A stretch of DNA of 64,000 nucleotides. Origin: Muscardinus avellanarius. Its lineage: Eukaryota > Chordata > Mammalia > Rodentia > Gliridae. This document shows, one piece after another, positions 53,501-55,837 of the stretch (the stretch's first letter is position 1; the number at the start of each line of letters is the position of its first letter). The position numbers were made by a program, and so were the translations under genes. The notes below the pieces were generated by a model. That model was not told the origin of the DNA. It worked only from the letters and a program-made list of their open reading frames with translations, and searched no databases. The DNA lies in contig OY726572.1 of NCBI GenBank assembly GCA_963383645.1, positions 67,463,738 through 67,527,737 on the forward strand, in the 5' to 3' direction.

Positions 53501-54696
53501 GATGAAGTGCTTATCCTGGGCATGTGCAAACGTGTACACGCAGGAGCCCTCACTCTCCGACATCCCTCCCTCTGGGGAGAGGCCCCACCTTCAACGGATC
53601 CTCAGAAGAAAGATCCAGAATTAGGAAGGAAGCCAGGCCCAGGTTGAGAGGCCCTGAAAACCAGGTGTCACTGGGTACCTAGTGCCCGGTTTCCTTGACA
53701 ACCTTCTTTCCTTGGCTGTTCATTCTCTCCCCCCCCCCCCCAATGAGATCAGGCTCCCTGAGGCTGGGGACCCTTGACTGCCTCATCCACCTCACCTAGG
53801 CCAGCCCTGTGACTCAGGGAGGGTGTGCCCCCTGGCACTGAGAAGTGGCACAGAGGAAGTATTGCCACCTTGCTGCAAGGGTGACCCTCTGCCTCTCTGC
53901 CTCTGCCTCTGGGCAAGGCCTGGAACTTCTTAGAGCCATGGGCAGGGCACTCGTAGCAGCCCCAGCTGGGGCTCCACCCCCGCCTTGGGCCGGCACATCC
54001 GGATGCTCCTGGAGCTGTGGCCATAGTCCACTGTGACCATAGCTCAGGCTGGACAGGACCAGAAGGGCCAGGAGCTTACCTGACATTCTAAAAGGCATGA
54101 AGATCTTCTCATTGGTGTCTGGGTGTAGAATAGCCTGGTGAGAGTCGGGGGCAGCACAGGGTGGGGGGAGGGGGAGGGACAGGAGGAGGCAGAGTGTTAG
54201 GAGAGGAAGGAGGGAAGAGGACACCCCCCCTAAGACTCAGATGCTGGGGGCTGTGTGCTGCCTTCTAGTGGATGCTACTTCCCAGCACTGAGGGATGGAG
54301 AGAATCCCAGCCGTGACCTGTGCCACCCGCTTGCCGACCGAGCCTCAAAGCCCGTGGGGACTGAGGTCAAGGCTACCTCACAGGCCTCTCCCCTGCCTGG
54401 CACAAAGTCAAGACTTTGTGGATGAAGCCTAGTCTCCCCAGGACCTCACAGCCCCCAGGGAAAGGCTACTCTAGCTGAGCTTCAGGCTCAGGCGCTCATG
54501 TCTTCAGTGCCGGGCAGGAGGAGGAGGTGAGGGGACCTGGCCTACTGGAGAGGGAAGGCCAGGCACACAATGGCTCAGGAAGGGGGCTTCCTCTAAAGTC
54601 CTGGGGCAGGGAGGGTGGGCTCCCAGAAAGAACAGAAGAGACGAGAAAAAGGATCCCGAAGTGAATTACCTGCTTGATTTTCTGTGCACTCCAGAG
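2793..54696 (-). CDS. SFXN5: Sideroflexin-5, central part of the gene (nine internal exons)
   Basis: Join, in transcript order: 54696-54670, 54134-54080, 51928-51903, 36052-35999, 34308-34252, 32533-32468, 22545-22455, 5531-5416, 2878-2793. The frame stays open throughout (578 nt) and reads as about residues 84-275 of SFXN5: [87 protein letters not shown]. Every intron is GT-AG and two junctions split a codon correctly. Sideroflexins are multi-pass carriers of the mitochondrial inner membrane. SFXN1 imports serine; the SFXN5 orthologue was described as a brain tricarboxylate (citrate) carrier, and its physiological substrate is not settled. The HPDT motif is the family hallmark. Both ends of the gene are outside the window. 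No inactivating change is seen, so this is the working gene and not a retrocopy. Confidence 0.97.
3200..3252. repeat. GGATGC hexamer minisatellite
   Basis: Eight to nine units of GGATGC with scattered G/A and C/T changes, about 320 bp from exon I inside the intron. The unit length is a multiple of three, so each frame stays open. Confidence 0.95.
3357..3395. repeat. TTTA microsatellite
   Basis: Inverted A-rich tail of the SINE at 3396. Confidence 0.97.
3396..3589 (-). mobile_element. B1-dID SINE, minus orientation, 14-bp TSD
   Basis: Reads backwards from GTACTGGGGATGGAACCC (ID end) to the TGCCCAGCT head. A perfect TSD tggggtttacttta is at 3348-3361 and 3590-3603; the TTTA run between 3362 and 3395 is the inverted A-rich tail. 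Confidence 0.92.
3747..3961 (-). mobile_element. B1-dID SINE (GGGTCTGGG subtype), 18-bp TSD
   Basis: Minus-strand copy of the subtype ending in ATCCCAGACCC. A perfect 18-bp TSD (agaaggggacatactttt) is at 3729-3746 and 3962-3979, so the insertion is fairly young. Confidence 0.93.
4391..4602 (+). mobile_element. B1-dID SINE
   Basis: Head AGCCAGATGTGGTG, middle CAAAAAATAAAGAATAAAA, tail ID unit ending CCATCCCCAGTACAAA. Near-perfect TSD ctctccgaggaa / ctctcccaggaa at 4379-4390 and 4603-4614. Confidence 0.92.
5416..5531 (-). CDS. SFXN5: SFXN5 exon H (116 nt), [18 protein letters not shown]
   Basis: Encodes the completion of the split alanine and 38 residues (about 209-247): [12 protein letters not shown] (hydrophobic segment), then a polar acidic loop [19 protein letters not shown] and KIAARH. 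The ASANICN and [10 protein letters not shown] blocks are typical of SFXN5. Acceptor TCTCCAG|CCA, donor GACAC|GTAAGT; phase enters at 1 and leaves at 0. A long CA repeat (transcript sense) sits about 130 nt upstream of the acceptor. Confidence 0.98.
5659..5703. repeat. GT microsatellite (CA in the transcript)
   Basis: About 22 uninterrupted GT units, 128 nt upstream of the exon H acceptor in transcript terms. Confidence 0.98.
6525..6660. promoter_or_regulatory. Candidate conserved non-coding island
   Basis: A sharply AT-rich block in GC-rich surroundings. It carries GCTAATTAATGTCAATTAAT (TAATTA homeodomain core at 6547-6552, ATTAAT beside it), then a GATTAGCATCAG stretch. No repeat family recognised. 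Conservation is inferred, not measured. Confidence 0.4.
7090..7268 (+). mobile_element. MER20-like hAT-Charlie non-autonomous DNA transposon
   Basis: CAGTGGCTCACAACCAGGGG, GGAGACATTTTTTATGGTCA, GGTTGCTACTGGCATCTAGT and GGGTAGAGACCAGAGA run in the order of MER20, at about its usual length of 200 bp; the right end has decayed. The family name is from memory. Confidence 0.7.
8578..8668. repeat. GT/GC then GA microsatellite
   Basis: About 33 GA units follow a short GT-rich run; a shorter GA stretch recurs at 8863-8882. Confidence 0.98.
8695..8862 (+). pseudogene. Small coding-like fragment resembling hAT-derived ZMYM/DUF4371 protein
   Basis: A 56-codon open stretch follows the GA microsatellite and starts [18 protein letters not shown]. 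Its segment [20 protein letters not shown] followed by [10 protein letters not shown] resembles the N-terminal part of hAT-transposase-derived proteins (ZMYM-type, DUF4371), where a motif of the kind FS-Q-D-T-QD occurs at the first acidic catalytic position. The rest, [11 protein letters not shown], does not fit, and GA repeats bracket the fragment. No splice signals or further domain parts are seen. Probably a retrocopy or transposon fragment; the resemblance is by eye only. Confidence 0.35.
9600..10025 (+). mobile_element. L1 3' end (old subfamily)
   Basis: CCTAAAGAAATGCTTGCCCA, TATGCACAAAGAGACATTTA and GAAACAACCTAAATGTCCAC are the well-known end of L1 ORF2; the 3' UTR-like remainder ends TTTGACTTTTTACAATAGAG. 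Confidence 0.85.
10160..10620 (+). repeat. Old interspersed repeat, family not assigned
   Basis: GGGACACGTGACCCAAACCT then AGCCAATGAGGG, GCTGCTGCCATCTTACAACT and AAATAAATTCCTTTATCACT followed by TAAGCCAGTTTAAG recall a common mammalian LTR-like repeat with a polyadenylation signal. I cannot name the family securely. Confidence 0.5.
10699..10929 (+). mobile_element. B1-dID SINE, GC-rich subtype, AAAT tail
   Basis: GCCGGGCGTGGTGGCGCACG head, CGCGCAGGTTCGAAGCCAG centre and CCCCCAGTACCACC end. The AAAT-repeat tail runs to 10929. The flank cataaatatt occurs on both sides. Confidence 0.92.
10943..11137 (+). mobile_element. B1-dID SINE, GC-rich subtype, head-to-tail with the previous one
   Basis: Same subtype as the copy 14 bp upstream, with the GGGCTTCCAGAAACCCC ending. 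Flanked by cataaatatt at 10933-10942 and 11138-11147. Confidence 0.92.
11421..11592 (+). mobile_element. B1-dID SINE, older copy
   Basis: TCTGGGCATGATGGCACATG head and GGCTTCAATCCCCAGTACTG end; the tail has turned into a GGA-rich repeat. Confidence 0.85.
11594..11660. repeat. GGA-rich purine repeat
   Basis: GGAGGA/GGGAGA mixtures forming a one-sided purine tract after a SINE. Confidence 0.93.
12220..12380 (+). mobile_element. L1 3' end fragment
   Basis: AACGACCTAAACACCCCTGA, ACACAGCAGAATACCCAATG and CGATATGTATAGCATGG follow the L1 ORF2-end/3' UTR order, degraded. Confidence 0.5.
12395..12712 (+). mobile_element. Two head-to-tail B1/ID units, degraded
   Basis: A B1-like unit from 12395 is followed, after GGGCTGAGGAT, by a second B1-like head at about 12515 (GGGCGAGGTAGTGCACACCT) and one ID end at 12660-12712. 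It is either a composite or a nested insertion. Confidence 0.7.
12713..12766. repeat. CA/CG-rich microsatellite
   Basis: CACACG, GCATGCACG units between two SINEs; alternating purine-pyrimidine. Confidence 0.93.
12767..12838 (+). mobile_element. ID-type SINE monomer
   Basis: GAGCTGAGCAGTAGAGCTCTTG and CCTGAGTTCCATCCCCAGGA match the ID unit. It abuts a CA/CG-rich microsatellite on its left. Confidence 0.75.
12880..13020. repeat. TTTC/TTTTC pyrimidine tract
   Basis: About 140 bp of TTTC, TCTC and TTTTC units, inverted tail of the SINE at 13021. Confidence 0.97.
13021..13219 (-). mobile_element. B1-dID SINE
   Basis: Inverted ID end GGTACTGGGGATTGAACCCA, then inverted B1 half ending GTGCTACTGTGGCTAG. 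The long TTTC/TTTTC run on its left is the inverted A-rich tail. Confidence 0.88.
13225..13560 (+). mobile_element. L1 3' UTR-like fragment
   Basis: TTTGATCCCATTTATATTCA, GGAAGGATATATATCAAACT and TATCTCTGGAGAGAG match L1 3' UTR text in order; probably the continuation of the 12220 fragment, separated by SINEs. Confidence 0.6.
13594..13677. repeat. TTTC/TTCC pyrimidine tract
   Basis: Inverted tail region of the SINE at 13679. Confidence 0.93.
13679..13863 (-). mobile_element. B1-dID SINE
   Basis: Inverted ID end CAGTACTGAAAATTGAACCC and inverted B1 half ending ACCACACCAGGCT, with a pyrimidine-rich tail on the left. Confidence 0.87.
14539..14751 (-). mobile_element. B1-dID SINE (GGGTCTGGG subtype)
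   Basis: Inverted ID end GGGTCTGGGGATGGAACCCA; head ACCACACCCGGCT. Imperfect flanking repeats ggaaggctaccttt / ggaaagctcccttt. Confidence 0.9.
14962..15050 (-). repeat. L2-like 3' end, antisense
   Basis: GCCATTCATTCGATAAATAT then CTGCTGGGCACCTACTGTAT and GCCAGATCCCGGGC. Confidence 0.6.
15238..15812 (-). mobile_element. Three-layer nested SINE block
   Basis: An outer minus-strand SINE (15238-15300 and 15694-15812) is broken by two GC-rich-subtype minus-strand SINEs (about 15306-15485 and 15491-15690). The stretch CAGCTCTTTT recurs at each junction (near 15274, 15485 and, as CGGCTCTTTT, 15694), as expected for target duplication. Confidence 0.85.
16048..16241 (-). mobile_element. B1-dID SINE
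   Basis: Inverted ID end CAGTACTGGGGATGGAACCC; head ACCACACCCAGC. Followed by tcatctatgt, which also flanks the next SINE. Confidence 0.9.
16262..16459 (-). mobile_element. B1-dID SINE (GGGTCTGGG subtype)
   Basis: Inverted ID end GGGTCTAGGGATGGAACCCA; head ACCACGTCTGGC. tcatctatgt flanks both sides (about 16241 and 16459), indicating insertion beside the previous element. Confidence 0.9.
17360..17399. repeat. CA-rich repeat
   Basis: Short CA/CG alternating stretch with GCATGTGTGC in the middle. Confidence 0.85.
17520..17765 (-). repeat. L2-like remnant, antisense
   Basis: ACAAACCCACCTTGAGCACT, GACTGTGTGCACTGGGCTCC and CCAGTCCCCATGTTGAGGGA resemble the inverted L2 3' region. Confidence 0.5.
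18840..19150. promoter_or_regulatory. Candidate conserved non-coding island, TAATTA cluster
   Basis: Three TAATTA cores (18864-18869, 19009-19014, 19029-19034), CAATTAATGG and CACAATTAAG lie within 170 bp, followed by CCAAATCGATTCC. The composition differs from flanking GC-rich intron and no repeat is recognisable. Confidence 0.45.
19226..19272. repeat. CA microsatellite
   Basis: Interrupted CA units with ATGC and CGTG breaks. Confidence 0.9.
20745..20970. promoter_or_regulatory. Candidate conserved non-coding island
   Basis: GGTATTCCATTAATGGTCCA, GAGTTCATTAAAAGTGTGGA and GAGTTCATTAGCCTCTGGGC: repeated TTCATTA motifs in unique sequence, with CCATTAATGG palindromic. Confidence 0.38.
21676..21838 (-). 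mobile_element. B1-dID SINE, old copy
   Basis: Inverted ID end GTTCTGGGGATTGCACCTGG and B1 half ending GCTACCGTGCCTGGCT; the centre is shortened. Confidence 0.82.
22004..22212 (+). mobile_element. B1-dID SINE with a long ID half
   Basis: B1 half (GGCTGAGGCAGGAGGATT), an AAAAC-repeat linker, then a full ID unit with CTTGCC-type loop (TAGCTCAGTTGTAGAACATT) and CTGGGTTTGAGCCCTCGCA. Less derived than most copies here. It lies about 240 bp from exon G. Confidence 0.85.
22455..22545 (-). CDS. SFXN5: SFXN5 exon G (91 nt), [19 protein letters not shown]
   Basis: Encodes about residues 179-208 plus the first base of an alanine codon: [24 protein letters not shown] and VPFPAV. It ends in phase 1 (GTA G|GTAAGA) and the alanine is completed by CC at the start of exon H. 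The acceptor is TTTCCAAG|GTG. Its pyrimidine tract includes an uninterrupted run of 21 T in transcript orientation (A in the plus strand, 22555-22575). RFVPFPAV followed by ASANICN is the conserved loop into the next membrane segment. Confidence 0.97.
22555..22575. repeat. A21 run inside the exon G pyrimidine tract
   Basis: Uninterrupted run of 21 A on the plus strand; 21 U in the pre-mRNA, 9 nt upstream of the exon G 3' splice site. Confidence 0.97.
22800..22925 (+). repeat. MIR remnant
   Basis: CTGCCACTTACTAGCAGTGA, TGCCTCAGTTTCTTTGTAAA and the following AT-rich stretch match MIR in order. Confidence 0.75.
23865..23985 (-). repeat. MIR-like remnant
   Basis: TTTCATAGAAAAGAGGCAGG and TTCAGAGAGAAGGAGTCACT resemble inverted MIR. 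Confidence 0.5.
24700..25045. promoter_or_regulatory. Candidate conserved non-coding island
   Basis: AT-rich unique block with CCCGATTATTAGCTCTGATT, CCATTAATGCCAGC and TTTAATTTTAATGGGC. Contrasts with GC-rich flanks; no open frame or repeat. Confidence 0.42.
26022..26203 (+). mobile_element. B1-dID SINE
   Basis: AGCCAGGCATGGTGGTGCAT head and CCTGAGTTCAATCTCTAATA end. Confidence 0.88.
26523..26722 (-). mobile_element. B1-dID SINE (GGGTCTGGG subtype)
   Basis: Inverted ID end GGGTCTGGGGATGGAACTCA; head ACCATGCCCGGC. Flanks tttgtttacttt / tttgtttagttt. Confidence 0.9.
26748..26921 (-). mobile_element. B1-dID SINE
   Basis: Inverted ID end GGCACTGGGGATTGAACCCA; head ATCACCAAGCTTGGCT. Confidence 0.87.
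26946..27117 (+). mobile_element. B1-dID SINE with a CA-repeat tail
   Basis: AGCCAGGTGTGGTGGTGCAT head. The ID end has decayed (GGGTTTTACCCTAGTAACAC) and runs straight into the CA microsatellite at 27118. Confidence 0.85.
27118..27205. repeat. CA microsatellite
   Basis: About 43 CA units with two CG breaks, grown from a SINE tail. Confidence 0.98.
27970..28019. repeat. Perfect 25-bp tandem duplication
   Basis: ACTGTCCTCCAGCCCAGCCA followed by CTTCG occurs twice without a mismatch. Confidence 0.97.
28612..28687. repeat. A/GAAA repeat
   Basis: A run followed by GAAA units. No SINE body precedes it. Confidence 0.95.
28870..28990 (+). repeat. MIR remnant
   Basis: TGCCTCAGTTTCTTCATCTG then TAAAATGGGGACGAAC, CCTGGTGCAGTGTAGAC: clear MIR core. 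Confidence 0.8.
30220..30690. promoter_or_regulatory. Candidate conserved non-coding island, two TAATTA sites
   Basis: TTTTAATTAATGCC (TAATTA 30231-30236), CACTAATTGAAGC, CAGTTAATGAGG, GCGATCAATCAGCGG (PBX/HOX-like) and CCTAATTAATAGG (TAATTA 30593-30598, palindromic) occur in otherwise GC-rich unique sequence. Confidence 0.45.
31585..31870. promoter_or_regulatory. Candidate conserved non-coding island
   Basis: Unique AT-rich block: GGGTTATTCCATAGTCGCAC, TTCCTTAATGACACGGG, AGATTATTACATGTGAC and TTCTAATTATTTTTTTCTTC. No repeat signature and a marked change from the GC-rich flank. Confidence 0.42.
32468..32533 (-). CDS. SFXN5: SFXN5 exon F (66 nt), start of the second membrane region
   Basis: Encodes [20 protein letters not shown] then IA (about residues 157-178). 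[16 protein letters not shown] is the first half of a hydrophobic helix that continues as VGLNVLV in exon G, so the intron interrupts a membrane segment. Acceptor GTTCCAG|CCT, donor GCT|GTGAGT. Phase 0 at both ends. Confidence 0.97.
32923..33133 (+). mobile_element. B1-dID SINE, GC-rich subtype, 15-bp TSD
   Basis: GCTGGGTGTGGTGGCGCACG head, TTTCCAGGAACACCAGTATC end and an A-rich tail. A perfect TSD aagaaaaatagatcc is at 32908-32922 and 33134-33148. Confidence 0.93.
33161..33356 (-). mobile_element. B1-dID SINE
   Basis: Inverted ID end TGATACTGGCGATTGAACCC; head ACCACACTCAGG. tagatccc occurs on both flanks (33142-33149 and 33358-33365), the same target used by the neighbouring plus-strand SINE. 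Confidence 0.88.
34252..34308 (-). CDS. SFXN5: SFXN5 exon E (57 nt), [13 protein letters not shown] motif
   Basis: Encodes [19 protein letters not shown], 19 residues (about 138-156). This asparagine-rich stretch, with WLNQS and NYANRNA, is among the best conserved parts of sideroflexins and lies between membrane segments. Acceptor GCCTTTCAG|TGG, donor ACCAAG|GTGAGT. Phase 0 at both ends. Confidence 0.98.
34750..34902 (+). mobile_element. B1-dID SINE, 3' end replaced by microsatellite
   Basis: GCCAGGTGTAGTGGCCCGCC head; the ID half stops at GGGTATAGCGCG, where a CT then CA repeat begins. Confidence 0.85.
34903..34975. repeat. CT then CA microsatellite
   Basis: Compound repeat at the 3' end of the SINE at 34750. 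Confidence 0.97.
35061..35481 (-). mobile_element. SINE split by a younger SINE
   Basis: Outer minus-strand element: 35061-35118 (inverted ID end) and 35359-35481 (B1 half). Inner minus-strand element: 35155-35358, with TTTA tract and head ACCACGCCCGGC. Confidence 0.88.
35999..36052 (-). CDS. SFXN5: SFXN5 exon D (54 nt), first membrane segment
   Basis: Encodes [18 protein letters not shown] (about residues 120-137). The first half is strongly hydrophobic and, with the end of exon C, forms the first membrane segment; PNQT and FWQ belong to the conserved loop that leads into the WLNQS motif of exon E. Acceptor TCTCACAG|GTC, donor GGCAG|GTGAGT. Phase 0 at both ends, 18 codons. Confidence 0.97.
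36308..36510 (-). mobile_element. B1-dID SINE
   Basis: Inverted ID end GTTACTGAAGGTGGAACCCA; head ACCACACCCGGC. First of five minus-strand copies in 1.3 kb. Confidence 0.9.
36523..36720 (-). mobile_element. B1-dID SINE
   Basis: Inverted ID end TTACTGGGGATTGAACCCAG; head GCTGCCACGCCTGGC. Confidence 0.9.
36764..36967 (-). mobile_element. B1-dID SINE, GC-rich subtype, 17-bp TSD
   Basis: Inverted end GTACTGGGGTTCCTGGAAGC; head ACCACGCCCGGC. A perfect 17-bp TSD tacacacaaatatttct is at 36747-36763 and 36968-36984. Confidence 0.94.
37070..37160. repeat. TTCC/TTTC pyrimidine tract
   Basis: Mixed pyrimidine repeat before the SINE at 37168. Confidence 0.93.
37168..37362 (-). mobile_element. B1-dID SINE
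   Basis: Inverted ID end TACTGAGAATTTAACCCAAG; head CCACCACATCGGG. TTCC/TTTC tract on the left. Confidence 0.87.
37366..37420. repeat. TTTC microsatellite
   Basis: About 14 perfect units, inverted tail of the SINE at 37421. Confidence 0.97.
37421..37614 (-). mobile_element. B1-dID SINE with a full ID loop
   Basis: Inverted ID end including CTAGGCAAGTGCTCTACCTC, the longer ID form; head GCCGCCACGCCCAGC. A TTTC tract at 37366-37420 is its inverted tail. Confidence 0.9.
39354..39404. repeat. CA microsatellite
   Basis: About 25 uninterrupted CA units in unique sequence. Confidence 0.98.
39570..39760 (-). repeat. MIR-like remnant
   Basis: TAATCTTCGTAATAATTCTA, TGGTAAATGGGGAAATTGAG and AGTCAGACTTCCAGATCCC fit inverted MIR. 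Confidence 0.6.
39820..39960 (-). repeat. L2-like remnant, antisense
   Basis: AAAGAGCATCTTCTATGTGC and TGTGTTCTGTGCTACTCCC fit weakly. Confidence 0.4.
40100..40480. promoter_or_regulatory. Small GC/CpG-rich block
   Basis: CpGs concentrate around 40140-40160 and 40310-40350 (GGCGGCGGGG, CAGCGCGCCGCC), followed by a near-CArG CCCTATTAGG (40362-40371), E-box CATCTG and an AT-rich stretch. Could be an enhancer or minor promoter; below the usual size of a CpG island. Confidence 0.3.
41180..41380 (+). mobile_element. B1-dID SINE
   Basis: AGCCAGGCAAAGGGGCACAT head, GGTTCAATCCCCAGTACC end, A-rich tail with flank similarity gaaaaccca / agaaaccca. Confidence 0.88.
41400..41565. promoter_or_regulatory. 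Possible small conserved island between SINEs
   Basis: CACAATTAATTATCACC and GGTTAATGAGCTCC, then GCTAATTTATTATTAAG; unique sequence between two SINEs. Confidence 0.3.
41574..42009 (+). mobile_element. SINE inside a SINE, both with TSDs
   Basis: Outer plus-strand B1-dID (41574-41734 and 41953-42009) has the TSD aagaacatcaa (41563-41573, 42010-42020). It is interrupted by a younger plus-strand copy (41735-41952) with the TSD aggactggag (41725-41734, 41953-41962), inserted just inside the outer ID half. Confidence 0.93.
42025..42211 (+). mobile_element. B1-dID SINE
   Basis: CAGGGGAGTGGTGGCACTGC head, GGGTTCAATTCCCAGTATCA end, AAAT tail. Confidence 0.87.
42258..42312 (+). mobile_element. Orphan ID half
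   Basis: GGGCTGAGGGTATAGCTCAG and GAGTTCAATCTCC only; no B1 half precedes it, just an AAAT tract. Confidence 0.75.
42347..42550 (+). mobile_element. B1-dID SINE
   Basis: GCCGGGCGTGGTGGCGCATG head, AAAATAAAGAATAAAAAATA linker, end GGGTCCAGACGACC then a C run. Flanks A-run plus gcat at 42333-42346 and 42551-42564. Confidence 0.9.
43921..44125 (-). mobile_element. B1-dID SINE, 10-bp TSD
   Basis: Inverted ID end GGACTGGGGGTTAGACCCAG; TSD cccaaacatt at 43911-43920 and 44126-44135. Confidence 0.9.
44676..44870 (-). mobile_element. B1-dID SINE, 11-bp TSD
   Basis: Inverted ID end GGTACTGGGTGTTGAATTCA; TSD tccaagctctt at 44665-44675 and 44871-44881. Confidence 0.92.
45300..45600. promoter_or_regulatory. 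GC-rich block joined to an AT-rich unique block
   Basis: GGACCGCGGCGGCC and GCTTAGCCGCCGTGC are followed by GATGTATAAATTGGG, TTAAGCTTAAAATAAG and CCCGCGCTTTGGGGGGCGGG (Sp/E2F-like). No repeat recognised. Candidate intragenic enhancer or alternative promoter. Confidence 0.35.
46776..46959 (+). mobile_element. B1-dID SINE
   Basis: AAGCTGTGTGTGATGGTGCA head and GGGTTCAATACCCAGTTCC end. Marks the left edge of the AT-rich section. Confidence 0.88.
47537..47582. repeat. TA-CA-TA compound repeat
   Basis: Alternating purine-pyrimidine repeat in the AT-rich section. Confidence 0.95.
47941..48113 (+). mobile_element. B1-dID SINE
   Basis: GGAGTTGGGTGTGGTGGTGC head and GGATTCAATCCCCAAATC end, with loosely matching flanks gaaataaaaga / ggaataaaaga. 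Confidence 0.87.
48341..48555 (+). mobile_element. B1-dID SINE inserted in an L1 remnant
   Basis: GAGCTGGGCGTGGTGGCGCA head and GGGTTCCATCCCCAGACCC end, GAAA-type tail. L1-like sequence resumes beyond 48640. Confidence 0.9.
48553..48640. repeat. GAAA/GGAAA repeat
   Basis: Tail of the SINE at 48341. Confidence 0.95.
49026..49168 (-). mobile_element. B1-like SINE, old, minus orientation
   Basis: GGCAGGGTCTTGCTTGGGTG, CTGGAACTCCTGAGCTCAAG and CAGCCTCCAGAGTATTATGA resemble an inverted 7SL-derived half. A short inverted ID remnant (CAGCTACACCCTCAAATCC) precedes it. It splits the L1 remnant. Confidence 0.75.
49888..49922. repeat. TA microsatellite
   Basis: TATA units flanked by ATACATAC. Confidence 0.93.
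50580..50960 (+). mobile_element. L1 3' UTR-like fragment
   Basis: TTAGGGGACTGCAGCTCACA, TCCTAACACAAAGAAATGAT and AATGCTAATTATCCTGATTT then GACCATTAC follow an L1 3' UTR common in mammals. Confidence 0.6.
51230..51340 (-). mobile_element. Possible inverted L1 fragment
   Basis: CATTCAGCACTGTTTTTGAG and ATTTATCCATATTCATAATG resemble inverted L1 sequence; weak. Confidence 0.35.
51903..51928 (-). CDS. SFXN5: SFXN5 exon C, 26-nt microexon, (G)YIPFGTPI
   Basis: The exon completes a split glycine and encodes YIPFGTPI (about residues 111-119), the start of the first hydrophobic segment that continues in exon D as VVGLLLP. Acceptor ATTCACAG|GTT; donor AATT|GTAAGTG, a strong 5' site that may compensate for the small size. 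It sits between a 2.15-kb and a 15.85-kb intron in an AT-rich, L1-rich area. 26 is not a multiple of three, so exclusion would frameshift the protein. It is too short to be found by open-frame scanning; the call rests on the family sequence and on the phase match with both neighbours. Confidence 0.95.
52346..52530 (-). mobile_element. B1-dID SINE, older copy
   Basis: Inverted ID end TGATACTGAGCATTAAACCG; head CCACTATACCAGCT. Starts about 420 bp from microexon C. Confidence 0.85.
52547..52746 (-). mobile_element. B1-dID SINE, GC-rich subtype
   Basis: Inverted end GTACTGTGGTTCCTGGAAGC; head ACCACGCCCGGC; short TSD attatttt (52537-52544, 52747-52754). Confidence 0.9.
53048..53283 (+). mobile_element. 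B1-dID SINE, 15-bp TSD
   Basis: GCCGGGCGTGGTGGCGCATG head, GGGTTCCATCCTCAGACCC end, A-rich tail. Perfect TSD aaaaatgaaattata at 53033-53047 and 53284-53298. Confidence 0.94.
53299..53475 (+). mobile_element. B1-dID SINE, older
   Basis: GCCAGGTGTGGTGGTCCACA head and GTGCAGTCCCCAGTACCAC end. The younger copy inserted immediately upstream. Confidence 0.88.
54080..54134 (-). CDS. SFXN5: SFXN5 exon B (55 nt), carries the HPDT motif
   Basis: Encodes [18 protein letters not shown] plus the first base of a glycine codon (about residues 93-111). HPDT is the signature motif of the sideroflexin family, and the segment leads into the first membrane-embedded region. Acceptor CTCACCAG|GCT and donor TCAG|GTAAGC are both strong. 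The exon ends in phase 1, and the split glycine is completed by the GT that opens microexon C. Skipping this exon alone would shift the frame. Confidence 0.97.
54135..54669 (-). other. SFXN5: SFXN5 intron A-B (535 bp)
   Basis: Short GC-rich intron without recognisable repeats. It is one of two introns in the window, with the incomplete flanks set aside, that are short enough to be spliced by intron definition. Nothing else seen. Confidence 0.85.
54670..54696 (-). CDS. SFXN5: SFXN5 exon A (27 nt), LWSAQKIKQ
   Basis: This very short exon encodes nine residues, about 84-92, in the N-terminal soluble segment just before the HPDT motif. The acceptor is a clean pyrimidine tract ending TTTCCAG and the donor is CAG|GTAATT. 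Phase is 0 at both ends, so skipping would remove nine residues without a frameshift. A SINE in the opposite orientation begins only about 33 bp upstream of the acceptor (from 54730), at the edge of the branch-point zone. The next exon follows after a 535-bp intron, the shortest in the window. Confidence 0.95.
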
Positions 54697-54729
54697 CTGG
54701 AAAGAGAGAGGAATACAAATTAAAAGCAA

Positions 54730-54899
54730 GCTGGGCCAGGGTGGCACAAGCCTATAATCCTAGCAACGAAGAGGTTGAGGCAGGAGGATCATAGGTTCAA
54801 GGCCAGCCTCAGCAACCTAGGGAGACCCTGTTTCAAAACAAGAAAAATAAAGAGGGGGCTGATGTTATAGCCTGGAGGTAAAATGCCCCTGAGATCAGC

Positions 54900-54900
<1 letters not shown>
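54730..54900 (+). mobile_element. B1-dID SINE next to exon A
   Basis: GCTGGGCCAGGGTGGCACAA head; ID end decayed into a CA repeat at 54900. It begins 33 bp from the exon A acceptor. Confidence 0.87.

Positions 54901-54950
<50 letters not shown>
54898..54950. repeat. CA microsatellite
   Basis: About 26 CA units from the tail of the SINE next to exon A. Confidence 0.98.
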
Positions 54951-54952
<2 letters not shown>

Positions 54953-55642
54953 TGATAGGGAAACAGAAAAGAAATAACAGCAGAATAGCCGTGATCACAA
55001 AGGTGGGACCATTAGAACAGAAAAGCACAAAGTGACAAAGGCTGGCTCTTCCCTCTCTGCCCAGAAAGCGCTGTCCTGAGGTGTCCCCAAGTCCAGGCTT
55101 GGTGGAGCAGCGCACAGGTCTCTACTTTTCCTCCAAACCCTAAATAAAAGAGCATCAAAGCAATAAGCCGGCACAGAGCCTCCGCCGGGGAGGACGGGCC
55201 ACCGCAGCAGGAGGGAGATGGGGTTCTGGAGAGCGAAGAGCTGGCAAGGACTGGTCAGCTGCGCCAGAGCGCCCGCATCCCGGGCTCGACAGGAAGCCAC
55301 CAGAGGGATGAGAGAGCAGGGAGCCCGAGGCCCTGCCCGGGAGACGGAGGCTCATTTCCAGAGAAGTGTGATGAGAGTAGAGCCCAGATGTGGGGTCACA
55401 GGCAGAGGGGGGAGACGAAGGTCTGCGCATCCCACACGGCTCTCCACAGGAGCAGGTCCACTTCCAGCACCAGATGCAGCAGACAGGAGGATGGAGGGCC
55501 TTTCTCTGCGAAAACTGAGAGGCCCCCAGAGAGAGTGCGCCAGAGGAGCATCGTGAGGATGTGGCACCGCTGTGGCCCTGAGAAGGAGGCCCTGATCCGG
55601 GGCCTGGTGCTCTGTGGGCACCGTCTGACTTCCACAATATCT

Positions 55643-55837
55643 TTTTTGGGGGAAATATTGAACCCAGGGACAGTCTACCTCCGAGCTACACCCCAGCCCT
55701 ATTTTAATTTTGAGACAGGGTTTTGCTAGGTTGCCCAGAGTCTTAACTACTTGCTGAGGCTATCCTCAAACCTGTGGTCCTCCTGTCTCAGCCTCCCAAG
55801 TACTGAGGATTGCAAGTGTGCTCCACCACACCCGGCT
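55643..55837 (-). mobile_element. B1-dID SINE
   Basis: Inverted ID end GGGGGAAATATTGAACCCAG; head CCACCACACCCGGC; flanks cacaatatctt / cacagtatctt. Confidence 0.88.

Larger units (their letters stand above)
51929..54079 (-). other. SFXN5: SFXN5 intron B-C (2.15 kb)
   Basis: Contains two minus-strand SINEs (52346, 52564) and two plus-strand SINEs (53048, 53299), the first plus-strand one with a 15-bp TSD. Sequence 53480-54079 is GC-rich and unremarkable. Confidence 0.85.
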
